64,000 nt of DNA from an uncultured Oscillospiraceae bacterium (lineage in GTDB: Bacteria > Bacillota > Clostridia > Oscillospirales > Ruminococcaceae): positions 437,717 to 501,716 of the forward strand of contig CAJJZS010000001.1 of NCBI GenBank assembly GCA_905197685.1. Direction: 5' to 3'. Below the pieces are notes generated by a model. The model worked only from the letters and a program-made list of their open reading frames with translations, was not told where the DNA came from and searched no databases. Positions 44,322-52,481 of the stretch are shown one piece after another (positions within the stretch are counted from its first letter, which is position 1; every line of letters starts with the position of its first letter). The position numbers and the translations under genes were made by a program.

Positions 44322-44415
44322 CCGGATTGAATCCGGTTACTGTTTTGCGAAAAGCACCTCCCTGCAAAAGAAAAGTTTACCGCCCGCAAAGTCGGACTCC
44401 GTTTTCACTTTGTCC
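44322..44415. repeat. 94-nt dispersed repeat, copy A
   Basis: Begins with the palindrome CCGGATTGAATCCGG and ends in a CGCCCGCAAAGTCGGACTCC, then TTTTCACTTTG segment. It matches 46295-46388 at the same length with scattered substitutions, and its last 28 bases match 46228-46255 with two mismatches. The copies bracket the small-gene cluster. Confidence 0.8.
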
Positions 44416-44495
44416 TTGTTAATATCTTCTCCGGAGCAAAATAAATCGGGTTTCTCAAAGGCTTCTCAAAAAAGACTTTAACTATGAGCTACGGC

Positions 44496-44540
44496 TCTAA
44501 AATCAAATTGAATTATAGCATGAAGTGTGCTATAATAAAG
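44496..44540 (+). promoter_or_regulatory. Promoter/operator cassette A upstream of the DUF4160 gene
   Basis: TTGAAT (44508-44513), 17 bases, TATAAT (44531-44536). A perfect 9-bp inverted repeat ATTATAGCA (44512-44520), 7 bases, TGCTATAAT (44528-44536) covers the promoter core. The same 45-bp block recurs at 45781-45825. Confidence 0.8.
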
Positions 44541-44557
44541 AAAAGAGGTGAAATAAT

Positions 44558-44824
44558 ATGCCTGTATTGAGCATCTTCTATGGTATTATTGTTAGAATGT
44601 ACAGTGAGCCAAGTAGAAAACATAATGTGCCGCATATCCATGCAGAGTATTCAGGTGAAGAAGTGGTAATTGCTTTAGATGGAACAGTTATCGAGGGCAG
44701 TTTCCCAAAAAGCAAACTGAAACTGTTGGAAGCATGGATAGAAATACATCGTGAGGATTTGGAAGCAAACTGGAATTTATTAAGTCATGGTGAACCATTT
44801 TTCCGTATCGACCCATTAAGATAG
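44558..44824 (+). CDS. DUF4160 family protein
   Basis: 88 residues. The conserved segment is IIVRMYSEPSRKHNVPHIHAEY, quoted as IIVRMYSEP and HNVPHIHAEYSGEE. A DGTVIEGSFPKSKLKLLEAW stretch and a WIEIHREDLEANW helix follow. DUF4160 proteins are nearly always encoded next to DUF2442, as here, and the pair is often listed as a putative toxin-antitoxin-like module; no activity is established. AGAGGTG lies before the ATG. It is transcribed from promoter/operator cassette A. Confidence 0.88.
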   Translation: MPVLSIFYGIIVRMYSEPSRKHNVPHIHAEYSGEEVVIALDGTVIEGSFPKSKLKLLEAWIEIHREDLEANWNLLSHGEPFFRIDPLR

Positions 44825-44835
44825 GAGGTATTATC

Positions 44836-45159
44836 GTGTTGCAGCCTAAATTAACTGAGGTTATCCCATTAGAGAATCATCGGTTAAAACTCACCTACGA
44901 AACCGGAGAAGTAAAGCTGTTTGATGTAACTCCCTATATAAAAGGCTCTTGGTTTGGTGAACTGATGGACAAAGATTACTTTTGTACAGTTCACCTCCTG
45001 CCGGGAGGCATAGGAATTGAGTGGGGAAATGGACAGGATATTGCACCTCATGAATTATATGAGTGCAGTACTCAAATTCATGTAAATTCAGAAGATGAAC
45101 TCGACTTAGAAGTGTATAGAAAAGCCGTTGAAGAATTTAAATCCAATCCTAAAACATAA
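44836..45159 (+). CDS. DUF2442 family protein
   Basis: 107 residues. The pattern VIPLENHRLKLTYETGEVKLFDVTPYIKGSWFGEL (quoted as VIPLENHRLKLTYETGE and FDVTPYIKGSWF), and GIGIEWGNGQDIAPHELYE, is DUF2442. The family's small alpha/beta domain can bind DNA in some members, so it could be the regulatory partner of the DUF4160 protein. It has a GTG start with TAGGAGGT 7 bases upstream and lies 11 bases after the DUF4160 gene. Confidence 0.88.
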   Translation: MLQPKLTEVIPLENHRLKLTYETGEVKLFDVTPYIKGSWFGELMDKDYFCTVHLLPGGIGIEWGNGQDIAPHELYECSTQIHVNSEDELDLEVYRKAVEEFKSNPKT

Positions 45160-45202
45160 ACCATATTGAATAAAACGAAAGAACCGTCAAAGGAGTGATT
45201 CC

Positions 45203-45418
45203 ATGACCAATCGTGAAAAAATTATTGAACTGCTTGACAGTGTACCGGATTATAAAATGGGTTATGTTTTAGCATATATTCAGGGTATCACTGCTGATGA
45301 AGAGGCAGATAACATTTTTTGTCAGCGTATGCTGGAAAACTACGAAAATGATCCTGACCCCGACAAGGATAAAGGCTATTCTTTGGAAGATTGTATGAAG
45401 GAATGGGGGCTGTCTTGA
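45203..45418 (+). CDS. Probable antitoxin of a RelE/ParE-type system
   Basis: 71 residues: a short N-terminal helix pair (NREKIIELLDSVPDYKMGYVL) and an acidic, probably flexible C-terminus (NDPDPDKDKGYSLEDCMKEW) of the kind that wraps a RelE toxin. AAAGGAGTG precedes the ATG. The stop overlaps the toxin start (TGATG), the classic coupling of such pairs. No DNA-binding domain is obvious. Confidence 0.82.
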   Translation: MTNREKIIELLDSVPDYKMGYVLAYIQGITADEEADNIFCQRMLENYENDPDPDKDKGYSLEDCMKEWGLS

Positions 45419-45669
45419 TGTATCATATTATCATCAAAAAGCCTGCTAAAAAGTTTATAGATAAACTTCCTATGAATGAAAAACGTCGTGTAGTTGCAGC
45501 AATTGAACAGTTGCCAAATGGAGAAGATATAAAAAAGCTCAAAGGGCATAGTGAATTGTTGCGTCTGCGTGTTGGAGATTATCGTATTATTTACACTGTG
45601 AATCATGGTGAGTTAATCGTGTATGTCATTGATGCAGGTAATCGAGAAGAAATCTATAAACAATATTAA
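45418..45669 (+). CDS. RelE/ParE superfamily toxin
   Basis: 83 residues with the RelE fold pattern: YHIIIKKPAKKFIDKLP, IEQLPNGEDIKKLKGHSELLRLRVGDYRIIYTV (quoted as KKLKGHSELLRLRVGDYRI), and a final strand ELIVYVIDAGNREEIYK. The basic GDYRIIY region is where ribosome-dependent mRNA interferases carry catalytic Arg/Tyr. The ATG at 45418 overlaps the antitoxin stop; the frame opens earlier but inside the antitoxin gene. ParE-type gyrase inhibition cannot be excluded. Confidence 0.9.
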   Translation: MYHIIIKKPAKKFIDKLPMNEKRRVVAAIEQLPNGEDIKKLKGHSELLRLRVGDYRIIYTVNHGELIVYVIDAGNREEIYKQY

Positions 45670-45682
45670 ATCATTACGCAAC

Positions 45683-45710
45683 AAAAGACCGTCTAAAAAG
45701 CGGTCTTTTT
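45683..45710 (+). terminator. Terminator after the toxin gene
   Basis: AAAAGACCG / CGGTCTTTT stem with T-run. Confidence 0.85.
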
Positions 45711-45780
45711 CTATACAATCATTTCTAATGATGGGGGTTCTGTAAGGTTCATCCTAAAGCCCCAAAGCATGAGCGAAAGT

Positions 45781-45825
45781 TCTAAAATGAAATTGAATTA
45801 TAGCCGTAGATGTGCTATAATAAAG
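45781..45825 (+). promoter_or_regulatory. Promoter/operator cassette B upstream of the coiled-coil gene
   Basis: TTGAAT (45793-45798), 17 bases, TATAAT (45816-45821). An 8-bp inverted repeat ATTATAGC ... GCTATAAT is centred between them. It aligns without gaps to cassette A, with differences confined almost entirely to the centre of the palindrome. Confidence 0.8.
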
Positions 45826-45846
45826 AAAAAAGAAAGGGGATATACT

Positions 45847-46212
45847 ATGGAAAACATGGAATTGTTGCAAGCAATGCGCCAAATGATGGAGGAAGTTGTT
45901 TCACCTATCTATGAACGCATGGACAAAATGCAGGAAGAACTTTCGTCTGTAAAAGAAGAAGTCGCGTCTGTAAAAGAAGAGGTTGCATCTGTAAAAGCTC
46001 TTGCTACAAAAACGCAGCTTACCATTGAAAACGATATTTCTCCGAAAATCAAATTGTTATTTGAGGGGCAAATGTCGCTGCAAAATCGTTTTGCGCAACT
46101 TGATGAGATGGAAAGAATCCTGCGTGAAGTTCAATCTGATGTTTTAGTTCTGAAAAATATCGCTTTCTGGCACAGCCGTGATATTCGGATGCTTAAACGC
46201 CGGAAACAGTAA
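45847..46212 (+). CDS. Small coiled-coil protein with heptad repeats
   Basis: 121 residues, soluble, no signal peptide. Three tandem heptads read SSVKEEV, ASVKEEV, ASVKALA near residues 35-58, in a helix that starts about residue 5. A second helical part has DEMERILREVQSDVLVLK, and the C-terminus is basic (RRKQ). GAAAGGGGA lies before the ATG; the frame opens earlier without a good start. Similar small coiled-coil proteins are common in clostridial accessory regions and their function is unknown. Confidence 0.8.
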   Translation: MENMELLQAMRQMMEEVVSPIYERMDKMQEELSSVKEEVASVKEEVASVKALATKTQLTIENDISPKIKLLFEGQMSLQNRFAQLDEMERILREVQSDVLVLKNIAFWHSRDIRMLKRRKQ

Positions 46213-46227
46213 AATAAAACTTTTCAG

Positions 46228-46388
46228 AAAAGTCGGACTCTGTTTTTACTTTGTCCTCGTTCTTATAAGCATTGGAATTTTTTCATCTTATTTTCCGGAT
46301 TGAATCCGGTTCACTGTTTTGCAAAAGGCACTTCTCTACAAAAGAAAAATTTATCGCCCGCAAAGTCGAATTTATTTTTTACTTTGTT
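46228..46388. repeat. Dispersed repeat: partial copy (46228-46255) and copy B (46295-46388)
   Basis: 46295-46388 mirrors copy A at 44322-44415, including the CCGGATTGAATCCGG palindrome. 46228-46255 repeats only the final 28 bases. The copies lie directly after the coiled-coil gene, so the cluster is framed by the same sequence on both sides. Confidence 0.78.
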
Positions 46389-46658
46389 GAGAATGATATT
46401 TTAAGGTATTTTGCTAACTTGATTTCAGAATATTTTTTCTGGAATTGTATCAATCTTTAAAGTTAAAACAGAAAGCAATTTGAAATAATATTTTACCGAT
46501 TTTTAAGTAAAAACCGAAAAGTCAAGAGCAGATTTTGAATTTTTATTCCAAACTATATTTCATGCAGTGCAAGTTTATAAGTTAAACTCCTGCAAATATT
46601 GTCGATTTATTCGTTTTTACATCATCTTATTATTTTAAAATATATTTTATATTATAGG
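46389..46658. other. AT-rich gap without recognisable genes
   Basis: About 270 bases, strongly AT-rich. Short open frames here lack ribosome binding sites and coding character. Nothing else is seen. Confidence 0.6.
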
Positions 46659-46701
46659 AAAAACAGAAGCAAAACAGATTATCTGCTTTGCTTCTGTTTT
46701 T
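46659..46701 (-). terminator. Terminator of the recN operon
   Basis: Roughly 21-bp stem (AAAAACAGAAGCAAA ... TTTGCTTCTGTTTTT, continuing inwards as ACAGAT/ATCTGC) directly after the recN stop. Confidence 0.9.
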
Positions 46702-48369
46702 TTATAACTCGCTCGCTGCTAATTGGAGCATCTCTCTTGCATTATCCATCGCTGTATCGGTCAGATTTTCTCCCGAGATAATTCTTGCGATTTCTTCCAC
46801 CCGTTGTTCCTGTGTCAATCTTGTAATGTGGGTAAAGGTTCTTCCGTTTTCCTCCTGCTTATGGATTAACAGGTGGTGGTCGGCATAAACCGCAACCTGA
46901 GCCAAGTGAGTAACGCAGATAACCTGTCTGTTCTGCGATACTTCTTTTAATTTTTGCCCGATTTTTTGCGCTGCCTTTCCGCTGACTCCGGTATCAATTT
47001 CATCAAAAATAGCGGTGCCGATTCGGTCCTTTTGAGCAAGCACATTTTTAATGGAAAGCATCACGCGGGAGAGTTCACCGCCCGAAGCGATTTTTGCCAA
47101 CGGTTTTGGTTCTTCCCCGACATTGGAGCTGATTAAAAATTCCAGTTCGTCCTGTCCGTCCGGTTTCCAACCGCTGCGACCTGCACTGATGCTTAACCTT
47201 ACCGAAGGCATATTGAGAAATTCCAATTCCTTTTTTACTCGGGAAAGAAATTCCTTTGCTGTCCTGTGCCGTTGAGCAGTCAACACATCGGCGGCTTCTT
47301 GTACCAAAGGTTTCAAGCTGAGATATTCTTCCTGGAGCTGCTGCGCTTTTTCTTCTGAAAAGGTAATTTCCTGAAGCTGCTGTTTGATTTTTTCCAGATA
47401 CTCTAAAATTTCGTCAATCGAATTTCCGTATTTTCTTTTCAGGCGATAGATTAAATCCAGGCGTTCTTCCACCATATCCAATTCTTCCGGCTGATAATCT
47501 ATTTTATCCAGATAATTGCTTAAATCTCCGCTGCAATCAGAAATTTCGTAACTGATTTCTTCCATTTTTAAAGCCATTTCTTCCATTTGCGGCAAAAAGT
47601 GGGAGAGTTTTCCGAGATGGTCGGTCAATTCCTCAAACAAAGAGATAATTCCTGCGGTTTCGTCCTCTCCGTCCAATAAGAGTTTCGATTGGCTGAGTAA
47701 CCGGATAATTTTTTCCGAATTGGCAATCTGTTCCCGGCGCAGAATCAATTCTTCTTCCTCGCCCTGTTTTAAATCTGCCGATTCAATTTCCTTAATCTGG
47801 TAGGTCAAAAGGTCAATTAAATGTTCTTTTTCGCGGTCTTTTCGGTTGATTTGTTCTAAGCGGCGTTTTACATCTAAAATCTGTTCATACAGTTTATGGT
47901 ACTCTGCCAAGTATGGTTCAAGTCCTCCGAAATCATCAATATAAGCGATATGATTTTCCGGAACCAGCAAGCGATGGTTATCTTTTTGTCCGTGAATATC
48001 AATCAACAAAGAAGAAATATTGCGCAAAATCTGAACTGTGGCGGGACGCCCGTTTACCTTACAAATATTTTTACTTCCGATTTCCCGGGAAATTAAAAGA
48101 GAATCATCCTGGGATTCAAAACCGAATTCTTCAATTTTTTCCAAAACCTCGGACGGAAGATGCGTAAATAATGCGGAGATATACGCGTTGTCCTCGCCGC
48201 TGCGGATAATATCTTTTGTCAATCTTGCGCCCAATACCCCGTTGATAGCGGAAATTAAAATTGTTTTACCGGCACCTGTTTCACCGGTAAACACATTAAA
48301 ATGAGGTCCGAAGTCAATCGTCGCCTGTGAAATAACAGCAATATTTTTGATATATAACTGAGCTAACAT
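46702..48369 (-). CDS. recN: DNA repair protein RecN
   Basis: SMC-like ATPase that holds broken ends during double-strand break repair. Walker A is FTGETGAGKTIL, followed by central coiled coils of about 250 residues. The C-terminal signature and Walker B are ASGGELSRVMLSIK and IFDEIDTGVSG. Length is 555 residues. The ATG at 48369 has GGAGG 6 bases upstream; the frame opens five codons earlier. It is the last gene of the block that begins near asp23. Confidence 0.97.
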   Translation of the reverse strand: MLAQLYIKNIAVISQATIDFGPHFNVFTGETGAGKTILISAINGVLGARLTKDIIRSGEDNAYISALFTHLPSEVLEKIEEFGFESQDDSLLISREIGSKNICKVNGRPATVQILRNISSLLIDIHGQKDNHRLLVPENHIAYIDDFGGLEPYLAEYHKLYEQILDVKRRLEQINRKDREKEHLIDLLTYQIKEIESADLKQGEEEELILRREQIANSEKIIRLLSQSKLLLDGEDETAGIISLFEELTDHLGKLSHFLPQMEEMALKMEEISYEISDCSGDLSNYLDKIDYQPEELDMVEERLDLIYRLKRKYGNSIDEILEYLEKIKQQLQEITFSEEKAQQLQEEYLSLKPLVQEAADVLTAQRHRTAKEFLSRVKKELEFLNMPSVRLSISAGRSGWKPDGQDELEFLISSNVGEEPKPLAKIASGGELSRVMLSIKNVLAQKDRIGTAIFDEIDTGVSGKAAQKIGQKLKEVSQNRQVICVTHLAQVAVYADHHLLIHKQEENGRTFTHITRLTQEQRVEEIARIISGENLTDTAMDNAREMLQLAASEL

Positions 48370-48387
48370 TTTGCCTCCTGCCAAAAA

Positions 48388-48843
48388 TTACTGAGCCAGT
48401 TTGTTTAGTTCCTCAGTAATACTTTTTGCATAGGATTCATCCTTCATGACAAGAAGAATCGTATCGTCCCCTGCAATCGTTCCAATCAGTCCCTGCCAAT
48501 GAATAGAATCCAATGCAGCGCAGGCAGCGTTTGCCATTCCGGTATAACATTTTACAACAACCAAATTTTGCGCATAGTCCACCCGATTGACTGCTTCGGA
48601 AAAAATAGCGTGAAATTTAAAAGAAAGGTCCGCTTTTCCTCCCTTTTCTCCGTTCGTTGTATAACGGTAGCTTCCGTCTGCTCCCAGCGTTTTAATCAAA
48701 CGAAGCTCTTTAATATCGCGGGATACCGTTGCCTGAGTAACACGAAATCCTTCTTGATTTAAGCGTTCCTGCAATTCTTCCTGCGTATCAATATTACATT
48801 CTGAAATCAGTTCCAAAATCTTATCGTGTCGTCTTGATTTCAT
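48388..48843 (-). CDS. argR: Arginine repressor ArgR
   Basis: 151 residues. The N-terminal winged helix contains RRHDKILELISECNIDTQEEL and GFRVTQATVSRDIKELRLIK (SRDI motif). The C-terminal hexamerisation and arginine-binding domain contains LIGTIAGDDTILLVM with the Gly-Thr-x-Ala-Gly-x-Asp-Asp motif. AAAGGAGAAGG is directly before the ATG at 48843. Location between nadK and recN is the common clostridial arrangement. Confidence 0.96.
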   Translation of the reverse strand: MKSRRHDKILELISECNIDTQEELQERLNQEGFRVTQATVSRDIKELRLIKTLGADGSYRYTTNGEKGGKADLSFKFHAIFSEAVNRVDYAQNLVVVKCYTGMANAACAALDSIHWQGLIGTIAGDDTILLVMKDESYAKSITEELNKLAQ

Positions 48844-48877
48844 GGTTCCTTCTCCTTTTTTCACAAACTTTCGGGGA

Positions 48878-49729
48878 TTATCCTCTTCCCAAGATTTTTT
48901 TATTCAGTTTTTCGTAATAACTTTTTGAACCGAAATTGACAAACTTCACATACTGTTTGTCCTTTGAAATCACAATGCTGTCGGTCGGCTCAATCCGGAT
49001 TCGTTCCTCTCCGTCTGCCGATAAATATAAAACATCGGAATTATTGATATATTTTCCGGTTACGGTAAACACTTCTTCGGGGGCATACAAAATGGAACGG
49101 GAAAACAAAGAGTGCGGACAAATCGGAGTGATGGAAATGCTTTCAATCGAAGAATAGACAATCGGTCCTCCTGCGCTCAGCGCATATGCGGTTGAGCCGG
49201 TCGGCGTAGAAAAGATTAAACCGTCGGCGCGGTAACAGTTGACAAAACCGTTTTGCATTTCAACGGTAATATCTACCATTCTGTCATGTTCTCCCCGAGA
49301 AATAACCACATCGTTTAATGCAGAGAAGGAGATGTTGCCGCTTTCCTTTTTTACCTCGGCATGAAGCATCATTCTTGGCTGAATGGTATAATTTCCCCGA
49401 ACAACTTCTTTCAACTGGTCTAAAGCAGTATACTCCATTTCGGTCAGGAAACCCAGTCTTCCCGCATTGATACCCAAAACAGGACAATCCAACGCCACAG
49501 CATGGCGCGCGCTGTGAATTAAGGTTCCGTCCCCTCCGATTGAGATAATCAAATCTATTTGAGTATCTTCCTGTTGATTGTAAGAAAAAACTCCCCATTT
49601 TTTAAAAGTGTCCGCCACATCGCAGAACAAATAACAGCGTGAATCACAATCAGAAAGGCGTTGAATGACATCACAGGTACATTCAAACGCATTCTTTTTA
49701 TCTAAATTAGGAATAAGCAAAATGTTCAT
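48878..49729 (-). CDS. nadK: NAD kinase
   Basis: Makes NADP+ from NAD+. The diagnostic GGDGT motif is in ISIGGDGTLIHSARHA, with GRLGFLTE and the catalytic-site segment TPTGSTAYALSAGGPIV. Length is 283 residues. A GTG one codon earlier is in frame, but GGAGG is ideally spaced for the ATG at 49729. It is 18 bases after tlyA in the same transcript. Confidence 0.97.
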   Translation of the reverse strand: MNILLIPNLDKKNAFECTCDVIQRLSDCDSRCYLFCDVADTFKKWGVFSYNQQEDTQIDLIISIGGDGTLIHSARHAVALDCPVLGINAGRLGFLTEMEYTALDQLKEVVRGNYTIQPRMMLHAEVKKESGNISFSALNDVVISRGEHDRMVDITVEMQNGFVNCYRADGLIFSTPTGSTAYALSAGGPIVYSSIESISITPICPHSLFSRSILYAPEEVFTVTGKYINNSDVLYLSADGEERIRIEPTDSIVISKDKQYVKFVNFGSKSYYEKLNKKILGRG

Positions 49730-49747
49730 CACAAAGCCTCCGCAAAT

Positions 49748-50557
49748 CTATAATGATTGATGAGCGGCAGAAACTACCTGTTCAATCTGATTATCTGTCA
49801 ATATATTTTCTGTTTCCGAACTGTTTTCTTCTTTTTTCAGGTATAAAAGATATTCAATATTGCCTTCCGGACCTTTGATGGGAGAAAAATCCAAACCGGA
49901 AAGGATAAAGTGCAATTCTTTTGCGCAATCGGCAACTTTACGAATCACTTCTTTATGAATTTCCGGCTCTCTGACAACGCCTTTTTTTCCTACCTTATCT
50001 TTTCCCGCTTCAAACTGCGGTTTTACCAGACACACCATCTGTCCGTTTTCCTTTAACAGGCGATATGCAACGGGAAGCACTAAAGTAAGAGAGATAAAGG
50101 AAACGTCAACGGAAGCAAAATCAACCGGTTCCGGAATCTGTTCCTCGGTGATATATCGAATATTGGTTCGCTCCAAATTCACCACTCGTTCATCGGTACG
50201 CAGCGACCATGCCAACTGTCCGTATCCCACATCGACAGAATAAACCTTTACCGCGCCGTTTTGCAGCATACAGTCGGTAAAACCTCCGGTAGATGCCCCG
50301 ATATCAATACAAACGCTGTTCTGCAAGGAGATTGGAAAAACTTCCATCGCTTTTTCCAGTTTTTTACCGCCTCTGCTGACATAGCGCAAAGTTTCTCCCC
50401 TGATTTCAATCTTATCGTCATCCTTTACCTGGGCTCCGGCTTTATCCGATTTTTGACCGTTTACATAAACCAGTCCTTCCATAATCACTACCTTGGCTTT
50501 TTCACGGCTGGCAACCAGTCCCCGTTCTGTCAAAGCAACATCTAAGCGTTGTTTCAC
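49748..50557 (-). CDS. tlyA: TlyA family rRNA 2'-O-methyltransferase
   Basis: N-terminal S4 domain (KQRLDVALTERGLVASREKA) and FtsJ-like methyltransferase domain (CIDIGASTGGFTDCMLQNGA, VSFISLTLVLP, VKPQFEAG). TlyA methylates 16S and, in some species, 23S rRNA riboses and can influence capreomycin susceptibility. It was named as a haemolysin, but the fold is that of an RNA methyltransferase. The GTG at 50557 has GGAGG about 7 bases before it. Length is 269 residues. Confidence 0.94.
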   Translation of the reverse strand: MKQRLDVALTERGLVASREKAKVVIMEGLVYVNGQKSDKAGAQVKDDDKIEIRGETLRYVSRGGKKLEKAMEVFPISLQNSVCIDIGASTGGFTDCMLQNGAVKVYSVDVGYGQLAWSLRTDERVVNLERTNIRYITEEQIPEPVDFASVDVSFISLTLVLPVAYRLLKENGQMVCLVKPQFEAGKDKVGKKGVVREPEIHKEVIRKVADCAKELHFILSGLDFSPIKGPEGNIEYLLYLKKEENSSETENILTDNQIEQVVSAAHQSL

Positions 50558-50580
50558 ACAAATCCTCCCCAATTCTTATC

Positions 50581-52461
50581 TTACTTCTGTTTGTCTGCAA
50601 GCTGTCTGCAAAGAGTATCCGCAATCTGCCGTGCGTCCAACCCGCAGTTTTGAATGGCTCCGGCAACCGTTGCCTGCTCAACAAAACAACCATCTATTGC
50701 AAGAATCCGATAGTTTCCCTTAAAATGATTTTCCAACAAAATTTCTCCGAAAAGCTGACCGATTCCTCCGATTTTTATTCCCTCTTCCACAAACAGAATC
50801 TGTTCAAAATTCTTTGCATATTCTGCCGCAAAATCAGGCATCGGAACAATCTGACAAAGTTTCATCACCGAAACGGCAATCCCTTCCTGTTCCAACTGCT
50901 GTTTTGCCTTACATACCTCTGCCGAGATACGCCCGTAAGTAACAATCAAACAGCGTTTGGAATCATTGTTCTCCCAAAGCAAAATGCCGTCCGATTTCAT
51001 TTTTCCGTCCGGTAAAGAAACCTCTCCCCCACGCGGATAACGGATACAGCAAACCCCCTGATGTTCATATAAAGACGAATACAAAGATTCCTTCATTTCC
51101 TGATAGGTAGCAGGGGAATAAATTGTAATTTTGGGAATATTGGAAAGCATTGCCACATCAAATAATCCCTGATGCGTTTCCCCGTCATTTCCGACAATTC
51201 CTGCGCGGTCAATCCCAATGACAACATGCTGCTGTTCAATGGATAAATCATGGATAATCTCATCATAACACCTCTGTAAAAAAGAAGAATAGACGGCAAA
51301 TACCGGCAACATTCCGTTTGCGGCAAGTCCTCCGGCAAAGGTTACCGCATGAGGCTCCGCAATACCGACATCGAAAAATCTGCCTTCTTTACGAAATGCG
51401 TGAGAAAAGTGATTTAATCCCGTTCCGTACTTCATCGCCGCAGTAATGGCGCAGATACGGGAATCTTTTTTTCCGAGTTCCGTTAAATATAAACCAAATT
51501 CGTTGGAAAAATTGGTTCCGCCCGATTGAAATGATTTTCCGGTATCAATGTCAAAACCGGAAGTTCCGTGATATTCTCCCGGATTTTCTTCCGCAAAGGA
51601 ATATCCTTTTCCCTTTTGCGTTTCGATATGAAGAAAAACAGGTCGGTGCAGCTGCTTTGCCCGTTCCAAAACATCACACAATGTTTCCAAATTATGTCCG
51701 TTGATAGGACCGAGATAATAAAAGCCCATATCTTCAAACCAGTTGCTGCCGTAAATCACGGTTTTCATGGTGTTTTTTGCTTTCATCATAAAGCGCGCCA
51801 TCGGCTTTCCGATAAGCGGAATATGATTAAATACCGATTCTACAGTATCTTTTGTTTTAAAATAAGCCGGACGGGAACGGATTTTAGAAAGATATTTTGA
51901 AAACGAGCCGACATTTTTGGAAATCGACATTTTGTTATCGTTTAAAATAACAATCAGATTATCTCCAAATCGGGCTGCGTTGTTTGCGCCCTCAAAGGCA
52001 AGTCCGCTGCTGAAAGCTCCGTCACCGATTACGGCAATCACATGATGAGGGTCATTTTGCAGCTTTTTTGCTCTTGCCAGACCGGACGCCACCGAAACAG
52101 AAGTGCTGGAATGCCCCGCAATATAAGCGTCATACTCGCTTTCTTTTCGTTTTGGAAAACCGGAAAGCCCGCCTTCCTGACGCAGGGTGGAAAATTGTTC
52201 CCGTCTGCCGGTGAGCAGCTTATGGGTATAACACTGATGCCCTACATCCCATACAATCTGATCCTGCGGACAATCAAAAACGCGATGCAGAGCGACTGTC
52301 AGCTCTACTGTGCCCAAATTGGACGCCAGATGTCCCCCCGTTTTTGCGGTAGTTTGGATTAGTTCTTCCCGAATCTCCGTACAAAGCGGCTCTAATTGCT
52401 CAAACGGTAAAGCCTTAACATCTTTTGGTGAAGAAATCGTTTCAAGTATACTGGACTTCAT
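50581..52461 (-). CDS. dxs: 1-deoxy-D-xylulose-5-phosphate synthase
   Basis: First enzyme of the MEP isoprenoid pathway, thiamine-diphosphate dependent. ThDP/Mg binding is shown by VIGDGAFSSGLAFEGANNA and LNDNKMSISKNVG. The transketolase pyrimidine domain contains IGIDRAGIVGNDGETHQG, and the C-terminal domain contains RYPRGG and LFVEEGIKIGGIGQ. Length is 626 residues, standard. It lies in the usual clostridial cluster with ispA upstream and tlyA downstream. Confidence 0.97.
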   Translation of the reverse strand: MKSSILETISSPKDVKALPFEQLEPLCTEIREELIQTTAKTGGHLASNLGTVELTVALHRVFDCPQDQIVWDVGHQCYTHKLLTGRREQFSTLRQEGGLSGFPKRKESEYDAYIAGHSSTSVSVASGLARAKKLQNDPHHVIAVIGDGAFSSGLAFEGANNAARFGDNLIVILNDNKMSISKNVGSFSKYLSKIRSRPAYFKTKDTVESVFNHIPLIGKPMARFMMKAKNTMKTVIYGSNWFEDMGFYYLGPINGHNLETLCDVLERAKQLHRPVFLHIETQKGKGYSFAEENPGEYHGTSGFDIDTGKSFQSGGTNFSNEFGLYLTELGKKDSRICAITAAMKYGTGLNHFSHAFRKEGRFFDVGIAEPHAVTFAGGLAANGMLPVFAVYSSFLQRCYDEIIHDLSIEQQHVVIGIDRAGIVGNDGETHQGLFDVAMLSNIPKITIYSPATYQEMKESLYSSLYEHQGVCCIRYPRGGEVSLPDGKMKSDGILLWENNDSKRCLIVTYGRISAEVCKAKQQLEQEGIAVSVMKLCQIVPMPDFAAEYAKNFEQILFVEEGIKIGGIGQLFGEILLENHFKGNYRILAIDGCFVEQATVAGAIQNCGLDARQIADTLCRQLADKQK

Positions 52462-52481
52462 TGGTCAGATACCCCTTACTT

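Noticed and set aside
46272..46460. 62-codon open frame after the coiled-coil gene
   Set aside because: It runs through repeat copy B and an AT-rich gap, has no ribosome binding site and no family resemblance.
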